Source: Roseibium alexandrii DFL-11
GTDB lineage: Bacteria > Pseudomonadota > Alphaproteobacteria > Rhizobiales > Stappiaceae
NCBI RefSeq assembly: GCF_000158095.2
Contig: NZ_CM011002.1
Span: 943,028 to 1,007,027 of the forward strand
Reading direction: 5' to 3'
DNA: 64,000 nt
Part shown: in pieces, positions 1 through 10,442 of the stretch
Numbering within the stretch: position 1 is the first letter of the stretch
How the letters are laid out: each line of letters opens with the position of its first letter
Notes under the pieces: model-generated
Told to the model about the DNA's origin: nothing
Seen by the model: the letters and a program-made list of their open reading frames with translations, nothing else
Database searches by the model: none
Program-made: the position numbers and the translations under genes

Positions 1-397
1 TTCGGAAATGACCGATCAGGCTGAGGTGCATGGCGGCGACCCGGATCTTCTGATCCTCCACTTCCAAATCCACGGTCACGGCACCCCGTGGCTCCAGCGT
101 CGGCAATTCAATGCGCCTGTGATCCAGAATTTCAATGCCTTGCCGGACCAATATAGCATTCCCATGCCAGCCGAGGCTGTGTTCGCCAACCGCAAAGGGC
201 ACGGGTCGGAAATTTGTCTGCGCAAGAATATGATCGCGATTGAGAGTGCTCTCGCGAGGTCCGAAGCGTTTGTCGGCTTCCTGCAAGGCGATCACGTCGC
301 ATTGCAGCTCACCAATGACCTTCAAGGTCCGGTCTGGCCGCCGCCGCGCATCGACACCGATCGATTTTTGGATGTTGTAGGAGCCGATCTTCAGCAT
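1..397 (-). CDS. Endonuclease/exonuclease/phosphatase family protein (partial, 3' end outside window)
   Basis: The visible N-terminal 132 residues begin MLKIGSYNIQ and contain DVIALQEAD, the first two signatures of the EEP (DNase I/exonuclease III-like) fold; the Glu of ALQE is the expected metal ligand. A second block (GWHGNAILVR, then AAMHLSL) follows in the family's usual order. EEP enzymes hydrolyse phosphodiesters in DNA, RNA or lipids, and the substrate cannot be told from this fragment. The ATG at 395-397 places the first beta strand right at the N-terminus; the frame stays open upstream but has no better start. It follows the HD-GYP gene in the same direction with about 70 bp between. 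The catalytic His and Asp lie beyond the window edge. Confidence 0.8.
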   Translation of the reverse strand, partial: MLKIGSYNIQKSIGVDARRRPDRTLKVIGELQCDVIALQEADKRFGPRESTLNRDHILAQTNFRPVPFAVGEHSLGWHGNAILVRQGIEILDHRRIELPTLEPRGAVTVDLEVEDQKIRVAAMHLSLIGHFR

Positions 398-465
398 TGG
401 GCGGAGTTTGGTGACCCTTGCAATTTCGTTATATCTGAGGACATCAAGCGCCCCTTGTAGCGGAA

Positions 466-1827
466 TTATGCCGCCTTGTATCCGTCCATGCGCTGTGTGG
501 CGCGTTTCAGTGCTTCAAAACATGTCGCGTCCAGAGAAGACCCGACATCACTTTCCAGGATACCGAGCGCTTTTGCGAGCGGCATGGCAGCCCGGTAAGG
601 TCGCTCCGCCGTCAGAGCATCGAAGATATCTGCCATTGTGACGATGCGCGTCTCCATAGAGATCCGGCTTGCGGTCAATCCGTCCGGATATCCACGGCCA
701 TCGAGTTTTTCATGGTGACCGCGCCCGATGGGCGCAAGATCCTTGAAAGCATCCATACGCCGGAGAATCTCGTCGGTGAAGACAGGATGAAGGCGGATCG
801 CTTGCCATTCCAGATCATCAAGCTTGCCAGGCTTGTCGAGGATGGAGTTGCTGACACCGAGCTTGCCGATGTCGTGCAGCAAGGCAGCGCGTCTCAAGAG
901 TTGCCGGTCCCGGGCGCTGTACCCCAGTTCTTCCGCAATCATGTCGCTGTAAAGCGTGACCCGCTCGCTGTGCCCCGCCGTGTAGGGGCTCTTGGAGTCA
1001 ATGACCTGCGCGAACCCGAGGGCGATGTCGTCCAGTTGATCGTCGTCGGTGAAGCGGACGTTTTGGGCCGGTTCCAGTCCGTACACCGTCGTCTCCAGAT
1101 CATCCGATTGCAGCGTTTCCCAAAAACCTGTCTCTGAAGCGGCTGTTTCAGCGGCTGCGACCAAAGCCGGATCAAACCAGGATCCGCTGCGCTCTCTAAT
1201 TTCTATAAGCGCGCTGTCTTTGCCCGCGTTGATCTGGAACACGTCGATGACCTGCGCCAACAAAGCGATCTGTGAGAACAGCGGTATGTCAGCTTGTTTC
1301 AGCCCATTCGGACGCCCCTGGCCGTTCCAGTGCTCATCGAGGCTGTAAATCGCGTCAACGACCGGCTGTGAAAAATGCATCTGGCGGGCAATGTCCGCGC
1401 CGCGCTGGCAACGGGTCTCTATCATCTCCGTCGCAATATCGCCGCCGTTCTGTAAAATGTTGACGATCGCACGGACCCGTTCGGCAAAACCGTGTTTCAG
1501 GCCGGTATGCGACAGCACAAAGCGAAGGGCAGCTGGAAGGCTGGTCCCAATGGTCTTGAAATCGTGCTTGAACGTCAAGTCATCCGTCAGATAAAGCTCG
1601 CATATCCGGGCGGCGTTGCTGGAGCATCCGAGATCTTTCAAGAGCAGCGTATAATAGAGATCGCTGAGTTCTGCTTCCGGCAGACCGATTTGCCGCCCGA
1701 TGTGGATGCCGATCCAGCAACAGCGGACACAATGACCACGAGGTTGGCCCTCGGTGATGTCGAGGGCATGACTAAGTGCTCCGAACAGCTCGGCCAGACG
1801 GATCTTGCTGGTATTCTCAGATGGCAA
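466..1827 (-). CDS. Tandem HD-GYP protein, putative cyclic-di-GMP phosphodiesterase
   Basis: A 453-residue protein with no obvious membrane segment. The C-terminal half is a full HD-GYP domain: AGHSERV, then LLHDIGKLGV, then GHHEKLDGRGYPDGL, then MADIFDALTAERPYR. HD-GYP domains hydrolyse c-di-GMP, so a signalling role is likely. The N-terminal half looks like a second, degenerate copy: LLLKDLGCSS stands where HDIGK should be and DEHWNGQGRPNGL where HHE...GYP should be, so only the C-terminal site is probably active. The start is a TTG; AGGGG lies about 8 nt upstream and no ATG or GTG precedes it in frame. It lies downstream of soxG on the same strand, separated by 81 bp. Confidence 0.85.
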   Translation of the reverse strand: MPSENTSKIRLAELFGALSHALDITEGQPRGHCVRCCWIGIHIGRQIGLPEAELSDLYYTLLLKDLGCSSNAARICELYLTDDLTFKHDFKTIGTSLPAALRFVLSHTGLKHGFAERVRAIVNILQNGGDIATEMIETRCQRGADIARQMHFSQPVVDAIYSLDEHWNGQGRPNGLKQADIPLFSQIALLAQVIDVFQINAGKDSALIEIRERSGSWFDPALVAAAETAASETGFWETLQSDDLETTVYGLEPAQNVRFTDDDQLDDIALGFAQVIDSKSPYTAGHSERVTLYSDMIAEELGYSARDRQLLRRAALLHDIGKLGVSNSILDKPGKLDDLEWQAIRLHPVFTDEILRRMDAFKDLAPIGRGHHEKLDGRGYPDGLTASRISMETRIVTMADIFDALTAERPYRAAMPLAKALGILESDVGSSLDATCFEALKRATQRMDGYKAA

Positions 1828-1908
1828 AAGAAACGACCCCTACGCTCGAGTTTGCGCAAGGGTCGCTGAAGAACCTTAAGATGCGGTTGTTGAAGACGCT
1901 GGCTGTGG

Positions 1909-2484
1909 TCAGGCCGCGGCCAACTCCTCGGCGCTTTCAACAAGGATGCCGGCAACATAGTCCATGAAAGAGATCCACGCCTCGACCACGAATGTGTCTT
2001 CGCCGGTGCGCCAGATCATGACCGGAGACTTGTGGAAGATCGTCCGGGTGACCGTGCCAACCGGGAATTTTTCCAGCGAGAAATCGATGAAAATCCCGGT
2101 GTTGAGCAACCAGCTGGCCTTTGGACCTGAAACGATCAGGGCTTCTGAGCGGTGCGAAATGTCGGTGAGGGAGTGCGGCTGACCGTCCAGCTTGTCCTCA
2201 ATCCCGTCAAATACCGCCTGAAGCTCGTCTTCCGGCGCCAACAGCGTCCATTCGTCCGGCCCCATCCAGAGCGCTACCCGTTTTGCCGAGGTTTCCGCAC
2301 CGAGCGGAGTGACCGGCAGTTTTGCGCCGAAAGCTTCGCCAGCTGCCGGAATGGCAGCTTCGCGCAGCCGAAGCGAAAGACGCGTCATCGGCGCTGCCTT
2401 CAGTATTGAGACATCCGGAAGGCTGAGGAGCGGGGTCTTACCGGCATCCGGCGTGATGACGTCACTGGCAAGAAGATCAGACAT
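1909..2484 (-). CDS. soxG: Sarcosine oxidase gamma subunit
   Basis: A 191-residue subunit of heterotetrameric sarcosine oxidase, which oxidatively demethylates sarcosine (N-methylglycine) to glycine in the cytoplasm. Seen: the family's C-terminal half with WMGPDEWTLL, LTDISHRSEALIVSGP and FHKSPVMIWR, typical of SoxG and related to the folate-binding GcvT fold. The start chosen is the ATG at 2482-2484, which overlaps the end of soxA in the sequence ATGTCTGA. An in-frame alternative eight codons upstream would lie deeper inside soxA and is less likely. It is the last gene of the soxBDAG operon. The family identity is firm from both sequence and position. Confidence 0.93.
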   Translation of the reverse strand: MSDLLASDVITPDAGKTPLLSLPDVSILKAAPMTRLSLRLREAAIPAAGEAFGAKLPVTPLGAETSAKRVALWMGPDEWTLLAPEDELQAVFDGIEDKLDGQPHSLTDISHRSEALIVSGPKASWLLNTGIFIDFSLEKFPVGTVTRTIFHKSPVMIWRTGEDTFVVEAWISFMDYVAGILVESAEELAAA

Positions 2485-5479
2485 TGAGCCGCGCTCCTTC
2501 CTTGTCAAAGAATATTGGGCTGGTCACTTCCACCTCGATGCCGCCGTCCGGCATGGGAACATAAAGCGACTTGCCATGAAGGGCATGGCCGTTTTTCACA
2601 ATCGCCAGGGCGATCGTCCGGCCCATGGCGGGACTGTAGTAAGATGAAGTCACATGACCTTCTGCAGGCGTTCCGGTGGCCGGGTTCTGCTCGACAGTGA
2701 TCTGTGCGCCTTCCTCCAGCTTGACCTTCGGATCCTTGGTCAGGAGGCCGACAAACTGCTTGCGGTTTTCGGCGACAAGATCCGGGCGTTCCAGGCCGCG
2801 TTTGCCGACGAAGTCGTGCTTTTTCTTGCCGATGGCCCAGCTCATACCGGCGTCCTGAGGGGTGACAGTGCCGTCGGTGTCCTGACCGACGATAATGTAC
2901 CCCTTTTCAGCGCGCAGGACGTGCATAGTCTCAGTGCCATATGCCGTGCCGTTGTGCTTTTCGATTTCACCGGCGAGCGTTTCCCACATCATCTTGCCAT
3001 GGCGGCGCGGGACATTGATTTCGAACCCGAGTTCGCCGGTAAAGGAGATGCGGAACAAGCGGCACGGCACGCCGCAGAAGGTGCCTTCCTTGACACTCAT
3101 GTGCGGGAACGCGTCCGCGGACAGGTCGATGCCTTCGATGAACGGGGCAATGACCTCACGTGCCTTCGGTCCCTGGACCGCTGCCACGGCGTATTGCTCG
3201 GTGGTAGAGGTGATCCAGACGTCGAGGTCCGGCCATTCGGTCTGCAGGTAGTCTTCCATCGTAGCAAAGACGCTCGGCGCACCGCCGGTGGTCGTGGTCA
3301 CATGGAAGCGGTCGTCAGCCAGGCGGCCGATGACACCGTCGTCGACGATGAAGCCGGCATCGTTCAGCAAGAGACCGTAGCGGCAGCGGCCCGGGGCCAG
3401 CTTCTTCCACGGATTGGTGTAAATCCGCTCCAGAAACTCGGCTGCATCCGGCCCAACAACTTCGATCTTGCCGAGGGTTGAGGCATCGAACAGGCCAACG
3501 CTTTCACGTACAGTCGCGCATTCTCTGGCGACGGCTGCGTGCATGTCCTCGCCCGATTTCGGGAAATACCACGTCCGTTTCCATTGGCCGACGTCTTCGT
3601 AGACACCGCCATTGGCCACGACCCAGTCGTGAGACGGGGTCTTGCGGACCGGATCGAAATGATCACCGCGGGCAACGCCTGCGAACAAGCCGAACGTGGT
3701 TGGCGTATAAGGCAGACGGAAGGTCGTGAGACCCACATCCATGATCGGCTTTTCCAGAGCACCAGATGCAATGGAGAGCGCATTCATGTTGGAAAGACGC
3801 CCCTGGTCGGTCGCCATGCCGGTCGTCGTGTAGCGCTTTATGTGCTCGATCGACTGCATGCCTTCGCGCGCGGCGAGTTTGATGTCTTTGGCCGTGACGT
3901 CGTTCTGGTAGTCGACAAACGCTTTCACGCGTGAGGCATTGCGGTCATGGGGCAGGGCACCGAGAACAGCGCCTTGGCCGGCTTCCCCACCGGAGGCTGC
4001 AGCATAAGTGACCTTTGCTTCCTTGCCGATCGCGGCTTTTGCCGCTGCTTCACCAGCAGCATAGCCGTCCTCAAGTGTTGCCTGAAGGCCGTAGAGACCT
4101 TTAGCGGCCCCAGCCGAGCGCTCGTTCTGAACCGATTTTCCAGGCACGTAAGCGCCAAAGGTCTCTTCCCAGACAACCTTGCCGCGAGACTGTGAGTAAA
4201 GGCTCACGGTCGGCGTCCAGCCGCCCGACATCAGGATTGCATCGCACGCGACCTGACCGGCACTTGCGACCTGGCCGGAGGTCATCAAACGGCCGAGCAG
4301 GGCGGCCTTGACCCGTTTGCGCCCAAGAGTTCCAGTGACGACACAACCAGCCTCGACCCGAATGCCACGGGCCTGTGCGATGGCCACCAGGTTTTCCGGC
4401 GGAGTTTCGCGCAAATCGGCAATGGCAACGACGTCCACGCCGTGATCTGCGAGGTCGAAAGCCGCCTGCCAAGCGGTATCACAGGCGGTCGCGACAAGCA
4501 CCTTGTTGCCGACCTTGACACCATACCGGTTGAGATAGGTCCGGCCCGCATCGGCGAGCAAGATGCCCGGACGGTCGTTTTCCGGAAAGACCATCGGGCG
4601 TTCGATTGCGCCGGAGGCAATCACCACTTCCTTGGCCCGGACTTGCCAAAGGCGTTCGCGCGGCAGCTTCGGATCCGGGTCGCTGAGATGCTCGGTCACA
4701 CGCTCGGCAAGAGCCATGTAGTTGTGCGCGAAGTAGCCGAATGCCGTCGTTCGTGAAAGGAGCGTGACATTGTCCATGCCCTGCAATTTCAAGATTGTAT
4801 CCCGCACCCAGTCGGCTGGGGATTTGCCGTCGATTGTTGCGTTTTCGTCCGACAGAAGCGAGCCGCCAAATTCAGCCTGCTCATCACACAGAATGACTTT
4901 TGCGCCGGTTTCAGCCGCCGCAACTGCAGCAGCGAGCCCGGCGGGGCCGGACCCTGCCACAAGAACATCGCAATGCGCGTAGATATTGCCGTAGGTGTCG
5001 TGATCCGGGTTCTTCGGCGGTTTGCCAAGACCGGCCGCAGCACGGATGACCGGTTCATAGACGCGGTCCCAGAACGCTTTCGGCCACATGAAAGTCTTGT
5101 AGTAGAAGCCTGCCGGAAACAGTGGTGACAACAGATCGTTGACCGCGCCGACATCAAAGCCGAGCGACGGGAAACGGTTCTGTGAGATCGCCTCAAGGCC
5201 TTGATAGACTTCGACCTGGGTTGCCCGCAGGTTCGGGGTTTGATCGCCCTTGCGATAGACGCCGACCAGTGCGTTCGGCTCTTCGGAGCCGGCTGTCACG
5301 ATACCGCGCGGACGGTGGTACTTGAAGGACCGCCCGACCAGGTGAACACCGTTTGCCAGCAGTGCCGAGGCAAGGGTATCGCCCTTGTGGCCCTGCATCT
5401 CCTCCCCGTCGAAGGTGAAGGTCAGCTGTTCGCCGCGGTCGATCCGGCCGCCTTTTTCAGTACGGAATGGCTGGCTCAT
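2477..5479 (-). CDS. soxA: Sarcosine oxidase alpha subunit
   Basis: A 1000-residue subunit, the normal size for the family. Domains in order: an N-terminal ferredoxin-like fold that lacks cluster cysteines (about 15-100); an NAD/FAD-binding oxidoreductase region beginning CDVLVAGSGPAGLAAAVAAA (about 170) and including VIASGAIERP; and a C-terminal GcvT-like tetrahydrofolate domain (about 600-1000, with GELGFEINVPR and MHVLRAEKGY). In the known enzyme the C-terminal domain passes the methyl-derived carbon to THF; without folate it leaves as formaldehyde. The gene overlaps soxD by 4 bp (ATGA) and soxG by 8 bp, so translation is probably coupled. Confidence 0.97.
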   Translation of the reverse strand: MSQPFRTEKGGRIDRGEQLTFTFDGEEMQGHKGDTLASALLANGVHLVGRSFKYHRPRGIVTAGSEEPNALVGVYRKGDQTPNLRATQVEVYQGLEAISQNRFPSLGFDVGAVNDLLSPLFPAGFYYKTFMWPKAFWDRVYEPVIRAAAGLGKPPKNPDHDTYGNIYAHCDVLVAGSGPAGLAAAVAAAETGAKVILCDEQAEFGGSLLSDENATIDGKSPADWVRDTILKLQGMDNVTLLSRTTAFGYFAHNYMALAERVTEHLSDPDPKLPRERLWQVRAKEVVIASGAIERPMVFPENDRPGILLADAGRTYLNRYGVKVGNKVLVATACDTAWQAAFDLADHGVDVVAIADLRETPPENLVAIAQARGIRVEAGCVVTGTLGRKRVKAALLGRLMTSGQVASAGQVACDAILMSGGWTPTVSLYSQSRGKVVWEETFGAYVPGKSVQNERSAGAAKGLYGLQATLEDGYAAGEAAAKAAIGKEAKVTYAAASGGEAGQGAVLGALPHDRNASRVKAFVDYQNDVTAKDIKLAAREGMQSIEHIKRYTTTGMATDQGRLSNMNALSIASGALEKPIMDVGLTTFRLPYTPTTFGLFAGVARGDHFDPVRKTPSHDWVVANGGVYEDVGQWKRTWYFPKSGEDMHAAVARECATVRESVGLFDASTLGKIEVVGPDAAEFLERIYTNPWKKLAPGRCRYGLLLNDAGFIVDDGVIGRLADDRFHVTTTTGGAPSVFATMEDYLQTEWPDLDVWITSTTEQYAVAAVQGPKAREVIAPFIEGIDLSADAFPHMSVKEGTFCGVPCRLFRISFTGELGFEINVPRRHGKMMWETLAGEIEKHNGTAYGTETMHVLRAEKGYIIVGQDTDGTVTPQDAGMSWAIGKKKHDFVGKRGLERPDLVAENRKQFVGLLTKDPKVKLEEGAQITVEQNPATGTPAEGHVTSSYYSPAMGRTIALAIVKNGHALHGKSLYVPMPDGGIEVEVTSPIFFDKEGARLNV

Positions 5480-5781
5480 TTGCCGGCCTCCTTGGCCAAT
5501 TCGTCAAGATCCGGCATTGGTTCGCCGGCCTTGTAAAACTTCAGGAAGTCGTCGCTCACCGTGTGGCGGACGGCGTTGAAGAACCGGCCACAACCATGGA
5601 TGTGGCGCCAGCGCTCGGCGTAAACACCCTTGGTGTTGTCGCGCATGTAGAGATACTCAACCCAACCCTCATCGGTCACTTCCGCAGGGTCGGAGGGGCG
5701 GGCAATGTGCGCCTGGCCGCGGCAGGAAAACTCGGTTTCCGGACGCTCGACCTGGCAGTAAGGGCAGTAAACCAACAACAT
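5476..5781 (-). CDS. soxD: Sarcosine oxidase delta subunit
   Basis: A 101-residue zinc-binding subunit. It begins MLLVYCPYCQ, giving Cys6 and Cys9, and later has RHIHGCGRFF with His60 and Cys64. Known SoxD proteins bind one zinc through two cysteines near the N-terminus plus a His and a Cys four residues apart near position 60, so the site appears complete. It stabilises the alpha/beta core of the heterotetramer. The gene lies between soxB (15 bp gap) and soxA (4 bp overlap), the canonical BDAG order. A GGGGAG Shine-Dalgarno lies about 9 nt before the ATG. Confidence 0.96.
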   Translation of the reverse strand: MLLVYCPYCQVERPETEFSCRGQAHIARPSDPAEVTDEGWVEYLYMRDNTKGVYAERWRHIHGCGRFFNAVRHTVSDDFLKFYKAGEPMPDLDELAKEAGK

Positions 5782-5796
5782 GTCTGTATTCTCCCC

Positions 5797-7050
5797 TTAG
5801 TGTGCCACGGCGGCGGCGGCCGCTTCGTCGATCAGACGGCCGGTCTTGAACCGGTCGATGGTGAAAGGTGCATTGATCGGGTGCGGCTCGTCCTTGGCAA
5901 TCGTATGTGCAAAGACGTGTCCGGATCCCGGAGTTGCCTTGAAACCGCCCGTGCCCCAGCCGCAGTTGACGTAAAGACCCTGGACCGGTGTTTTGGACAG
6001 GATTGGTGAGCGATCCGGGGTTACGTCCACGATGCCACCCCAGTTGCGCAACATGCGCATGCGCCGGAAATGCGGGAACAATTCGCAGATGGCGTCAATG
6101 GTATGGTTGGAAATGTGGATACCGCCCGTCTGGCTGTAGGAGATGAACTGGTCCGTTCCTGCACCAATCACCAGCTCGCCCTTGTCGGACTGGGAGATGT
6201 AGGCATGGATCGTGTTTGACATCACAACGCACGGGAAGGCAGGCTTCACCGGTTCGGAGACCAAGGCCTGCAAGGGATAAGATTCCAGAGGCATCCGGAC
6301 ACCGGCCATATCCATGACGGTCGTGGTGTTGCCTGCGGCTACAACGCCGACCTTCTTGGCCTTGATGAAACCCTTGGCCGTTTCAACGCCTTCAACAGCG
6401 CCGTCAGCGCCGCGCTTGATGCCGGTGACGAGGCAATTCTGGATGATGTCGACACCCATATCGTCAGCACCGCGCGCATACCCCCAGGCCACCGCATCGT
6501 GACGGGCTGTTCCGCCAACGCGCTGCAGCGCTGCACCCATCACCGGGTAGCGGATGTTCTTGGAGATGTTCAGCGGCGGGCAATATTCCTTGGCCTGTTC
6601 CGGCGTCAGCCATTCGTTTTGAACGCCGGCCAGACGGTTGGCGTGAATGTGGCGCTGCGCGACCTGAACGTCGTGCACCGTGTGGGCCAGCATCATGACG
6701 CCGCGCGCGGAGTACATGACGTTGTAGTTCAGCTCCTGCGACAGGCCGTCCCACAAATCAATGGCGTGATTATAGAGCGCTGCGCTTTCTTCCCAAAGGT
6801 AGTTGGAGCGCACGATGGTGGTGTTCCGGCCCGTGTTGCCGCCACCCAGCCAGCCCTTTTCAAGAACAGCGACGTTGCGCACGCCGTGTTCCTTGGCAAG
6901 GTAATAGGCGGTAGCAAGACCATGGCCACCGGCACCGATGATGACCACGTCATACTCGGCTTTGGGCTCCGGCGCGCGCCATTGGCGGCCCCAGTTTTGG
7001 TGCGCGGAAAAGGCATTTTTCGCCAGTTCCAGGAAGGAATAACGCTTCAT
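5797..7050 (-). CDS. soxB: Sarcosine oxidase beta subunit
   Basis: A 417-residue catalytic flavin subunit. The dinucleotide-binding motif [18 protein letters not shown] (about 35-52) binds non-covalent FAD. The stretch [12 protein letters not shown] (His184 here) matches the segment carrying the histidine that binds FMN covalently in characterised enzymes. The C-terminal [14 protein letters not shown] is typical of the D-amino acid oxidase/DadA fold. It oxidises sarcosine and passes electrons to oxygen, giving glycine, hydrogen peroxide and a one-carbon unit. First gene of the operon; GGAG lies about 9 nt upstream of the ATG. It is divergent from adhC, which removes the formaldehyde product. 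Confidence 0.97.
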   Translation of the reverse strand: MKRYSFLELAKNAFSAHQNWGRQWRAPEPKAEYDVVIIGAGGHGLATAYYLAKEHGVRNVAVLEKGWLGGGNTGRNTTIVRSNYLWEESAALYNHAIDLWDGLSQELNYNVMYSARGVMMLAHTVHDVQVAQRHIHANRLAGVQNEWLTPEQAKEYCPPLNISKNIRYPVMGAALQRVGGTARHDAVAWGYARGADDMGVDIIQNCLVTGIKRGADGAVEGVETAKGFIKAKKVGVVAAGNTTTVMDMAGVRMPLESYPLQALVSEPVKPAFPCVVMSNTIHAYISQSDKGELVIGAGTDQFISYSQTGGIHISNHTIDAICELFPHFRRMRMLRNWGGIVDVTPDRSPILSKTPVQGLYVNCGWGTGGFKATPGSGHVFAHTIAKDEPHPINAPFTIDRFKTGRLIDEAAAAAVAH

Positions 7051-7449
7051 AAAGAGCGGCTCCGCACGTTTTGGACCATAGCTGCCTTTCGAATTGGAAA
7101 GACGGTTGCGGCCCGGTCCTTGTGTTCATGTCCAATGGGCACGGGCGATTGCCGATCGGCAACCTGTGTCCGTTGGTGCGCATATTCGCGATTGCATGCC
7201 CCTCTGCATATCAGGTTTCGGTCGCTTGTTGGTCTGAAAGCGACATATTCACCGGCACGTGTTTTCCGCAGGATTAGACGCGCACAAAACAAGCGAAAAA
7301 CTCGAGCATTCTGGCCAAATTCTAGTTCTGCGGGATGGAAGCAGAGGTATTAGAATGCGCATTTCCGACATTGCATGTCGTCCCGGTTCTTGCAAATGAT
7401 CGCGCTCGGAGTAACTGTGCGGGTCAATAGCATTTAGGGAGATCGTCAA
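7051..7449. promoter_or_regulatory. Divergent intergenic region between soxB and adhC
   Basis: A 399 bp non-coding stretch between the divergent sox and adhC/fghA operons. Both promoters must lie here, and a regulator responding to sarcosine or formaldehyde would be expected to bind here. I could not pick out a convincing -35/-10 pair or a clear operator by eye, and no small ORF with a credible start was seen. Confidence 0.45.
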
Positions 7450-8562
<1,113 letters not shown>

Positions 8563-8566
8563 ACCA

Positions 8567-9055
8567 GTGACGGATCTCATTGTCAGATCCGCCCGTGCGG
8601 AAGATGGGGACGGCATCTGGGATATGCTGCAGCCCGTCTTCGCAGCCGGTGAAACCTACACGGTCGATCCCGATATCGACCGTGCCGGTGCGCTTGCCTA
8701 TTGGACGGGCGGCAAAAAGGTCTCTGTGGTTGAACGGGACGGTGAGCTTCTGGGCACCTACTACATCGTTCGAAACCAGAAGGGCGGTGGCTCACATGTT
8801 TGCAATTGCGGGTTTGTCACCGCTGCCGCCGCGCAAGGGTTGGGCGTTGCCAGACTGATGCTGGAACATTCGCTCGAGACTGCAAGGACGGACGGGTTTC
8901 GGGCGATGCAGTTCAACTTTGTCGTCTCGACAAATACGCGTGCAGTAGAGATCTGGCAGCGATACGGATTTGATATCGTTGGCCGGTTGCCAGAGGCCTT
9001 TCATCATCCGCGCGACGGGTATGTCGATGCGCTTGTCATGTACCGGAAGCTTTGA
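8567..9055 (+). CDS. GNAT family N-acetyltransferase
   Basis: A 162-residue single-domain acetyltransferase. The acetyl-CoA pyrophosphate-binding motif appears as AAQGLGVARLMLEHSLETA, preceded by CNCGFVTAAA. The C-terminal NTRAVEIWQRYGFDIVGRLP is the usual GNAT motif B, and DGYVDALVMYRKL closes the fold. The substrate is unknown; similar proteins act on small amines or ribosomal proteins. It starts with GTG 4 bp after the adhC stop, has no strong ribosome-binding site, and is followed at once by fghA, so it is probably co-transcribed with the formaldehyde genes. Its role in that pathway is not evident. Confidence 0.85.
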   Translation: MTDLIVRSARAEDGDGIWDMLQPVFAAGETYTVDPDIDRAGALAYWTGGKKVSVVERDGELLGTYYIVRNQKGGGSHVCNCGFVTAAAAQGLGVARLMLEHSLETARTDGFRAMQFNFVVSTNTRAVEIWQRYGFDIVGRLPEAFHHPRDGYVDALVMYRKL

Positions 9056-9087
9056 CGGTCCTGACGCTAATCCCTTATGGAGTTTCC

Positions 9088-9912
9088 ATGAAAACCCTTT
9101 CTGAAAACAAGTGTTTTGGCGGCGTTCAGGGCGTCTACAGCCATGAGAGCACGGCGACCGGCGGCGAGATGACGTTTGCGGTCTATATTCCGCCTCAAGC
9201 GAAAAAGGGGCCAGTTCCATGTCTCTGGTACCTGTCCGGGCTGACCTGTACCCATGAAAACGCCATGACCAAGGCAGGTCTTCAGGCCCATGCCGCGGAA
9301 TTTGGCCTTGCGATCGTCTTTCCGGACACCAGTCCGCGCGGCGAGGGTGTTGCCAACGACGAGGCCTATGATCTCGGCCAGGGGGCCGGTTTTTACGTCA
9401 ACGCGACCCAAGCCCCCTGGGCACCGCATTTCCAGATGGAAACCTATATTGCAACCGAGCTGCGTGATCTTGTGCAGGCACAGTTCCCGGTGTCGATCCA
9501 CCACGGTATTACCGGGCACTCAATGGGTGGCCACGGTGCGCTGACCCTGGCGATGAAATACCCGAGCCAGTACCGGTCCTTGTCGGCCTTCTCACCGATC
9601 GCAAACCCGAGCCAGTCCGACTGGGGACGCAAGCAACTCGGCGCCTATTTCGGGGGCGATGAGAGCCTTTGGACGGCGCATGATGCTGTGTGCCTCTTGA
9701 AGGAAAAAGGCTGGGTTGAGGACATTCTCGTTGATCAAGGCGCGGATGATCAGTTCTACGATCTGCTCAAGCCCGAGGCGCTTGCCGCGGCACTTGCTGA
9801 GACCAAGACGGCCCACAGCTTCCGCCTTCAGTCGGGCTACGATCATTCCTACTACTTCGTCTCGACCTTTGCCCGCGACCATGTCGCCTGGCATGCGGCG
9901 CGTTTGAAATAG
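9088..9912 (+). CDS. fghA: S-formylglutathione hydrolase
   Basis: A 274-residue esterase D family serine hydrolase. It begins MKTLSENKCFGGVQGVYSHE. The nucleophile elbow is GHSMGGHGAL and the upstream oxyanion region LWYLSGLTCTHENAMTKAG is diagnostic of FghA. The late GYDHSYYF supplies the catalytic histidine. It hydrolyses S-formylglutathione to formate and glutathione, completing the route begun by AdhC. The start is the ATG at 9088, preceded by GGAG; a longer in-frame version would begin inside the preceding gene. Last gene of the adhC-GNAT-fghA set. Confidence 0.96.
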   Translation: MKTLSENKCFGGVQGVYSHESTATGGEMTFAVYIPPQAKKGPVPCLWYLSGLTCTHENAMTKAGLQAHAAEFGLAIVFPDTSPRGEGVANDEAYDLGQGAGFYVNATQAPWAPHFQMETYIATELRDLVQAQFPVSIHHGITGHSMGGHGALTLAMKYPSQYRSLSAFSPIANPSQSDWGRKQLGAYFGGDESLWTAHDAVCLLKEKGWVEDILVDQGADDQFYDLLKPEALAAALAETKTAHSFRLQSGYDHSYYFVSTFARDHVAWHAARLK

Positions 9913-9918
9913 GTTCGG

Positions 9919-10314
9919 CTATCTCGGGTTTATTCGGATCGCACTGAGAGCCAGTGCGATCCAGCTTGCGATCGTCAGCATCCCACCAGCCGGGGCCGCC
10001 ATCGGAAACAGGCGTATGCCGATTGTGGCGCGCGCGATTAGGTCGCCGCTGAACAGGGCGATGCCGGCCGCCATAAGAGCAAAGGCAACCGGCAAAAACG
10101 GAACACGCCGGATCTGCGCGACTATTCCCATTCCCAGAAAGATGGGTGCGTGGAAGAGCAGCATGTGTGCTGCGGTCTTCATCAGACCGGTCGTATCCGC
10201 ATGCGCCGACAGAGCTAAAAACGCGACGCCCGAAGCCCCGCTCAAACCGCTAACGACGATGGCAAGACGGAGAAGTCTGGAGGTGGTGTCGGACTTAGTG
10301 GGCGAGGTCTGCAT
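9919..10314 (-). CDS. DUF423 small integral membrane protein
   Basis: A 131-residue, very hydrophobic protein with four predicted transmembrane helices. DUF423 (YgdD-like) features are visible: SGLSGASGVAFLALSAHA near the N-terminus, AAHMLLFHAPIFLGMGI, and a C-terminal PAGGMLTIASWIALALSA. Function is unknown for the whole family. It is convergent with fghA, separated by only 6 bp, and follows dcp in the same direction after a likely terminator. Confidence 0.85.
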   Translation of the reverse strand: MQTSPTKSDTTSRLLRLAIVVSGLSGASGVAFLALSAHADTTGLMKTAAHMLLFHAPIFLGMGIVAQIRRVPFLPVAFALMAAGIALFSGDLIARATIGIRLFPMAAPAGGMLTIASWIALALSAIRINPR

Positions 10315-10394
10315 ACTCAGAAACTCGTTGGTTGGACAACCGGTTGCATGAAGTTAATAGGTCGGATCTGCCGACCCGGTCTTGCGCCGGGCTC

Positions 10395-10427
10395 AAAAAA
10401 TCATGGTCCCGGCGCGAGGGCCGGGAC
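10395..10427 (-). terminator. Rho-independent terminator downstream of dcp
   Basis: Perfect 8 bp stem GTCCCGGC/GCCGGGAC (10406-10413 with 10420-10427) around a 6 nt loop. On the minus strand it is followed, after a few bases, by six T residues. It lies 16 bp past the dcp stop codon and before the DUF423 gene. Confidence 0.65.
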
Positions 10428-10442
10428 TGCATGTTTCGCGAT

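Noticed and set aside
1834..1865. CGACCC...GGGTCG hairpin between soxG and the HD-GYP gene as a terminator
   Set aside because: Only a 6 bp stem with a 20 nt loop and no T tract.
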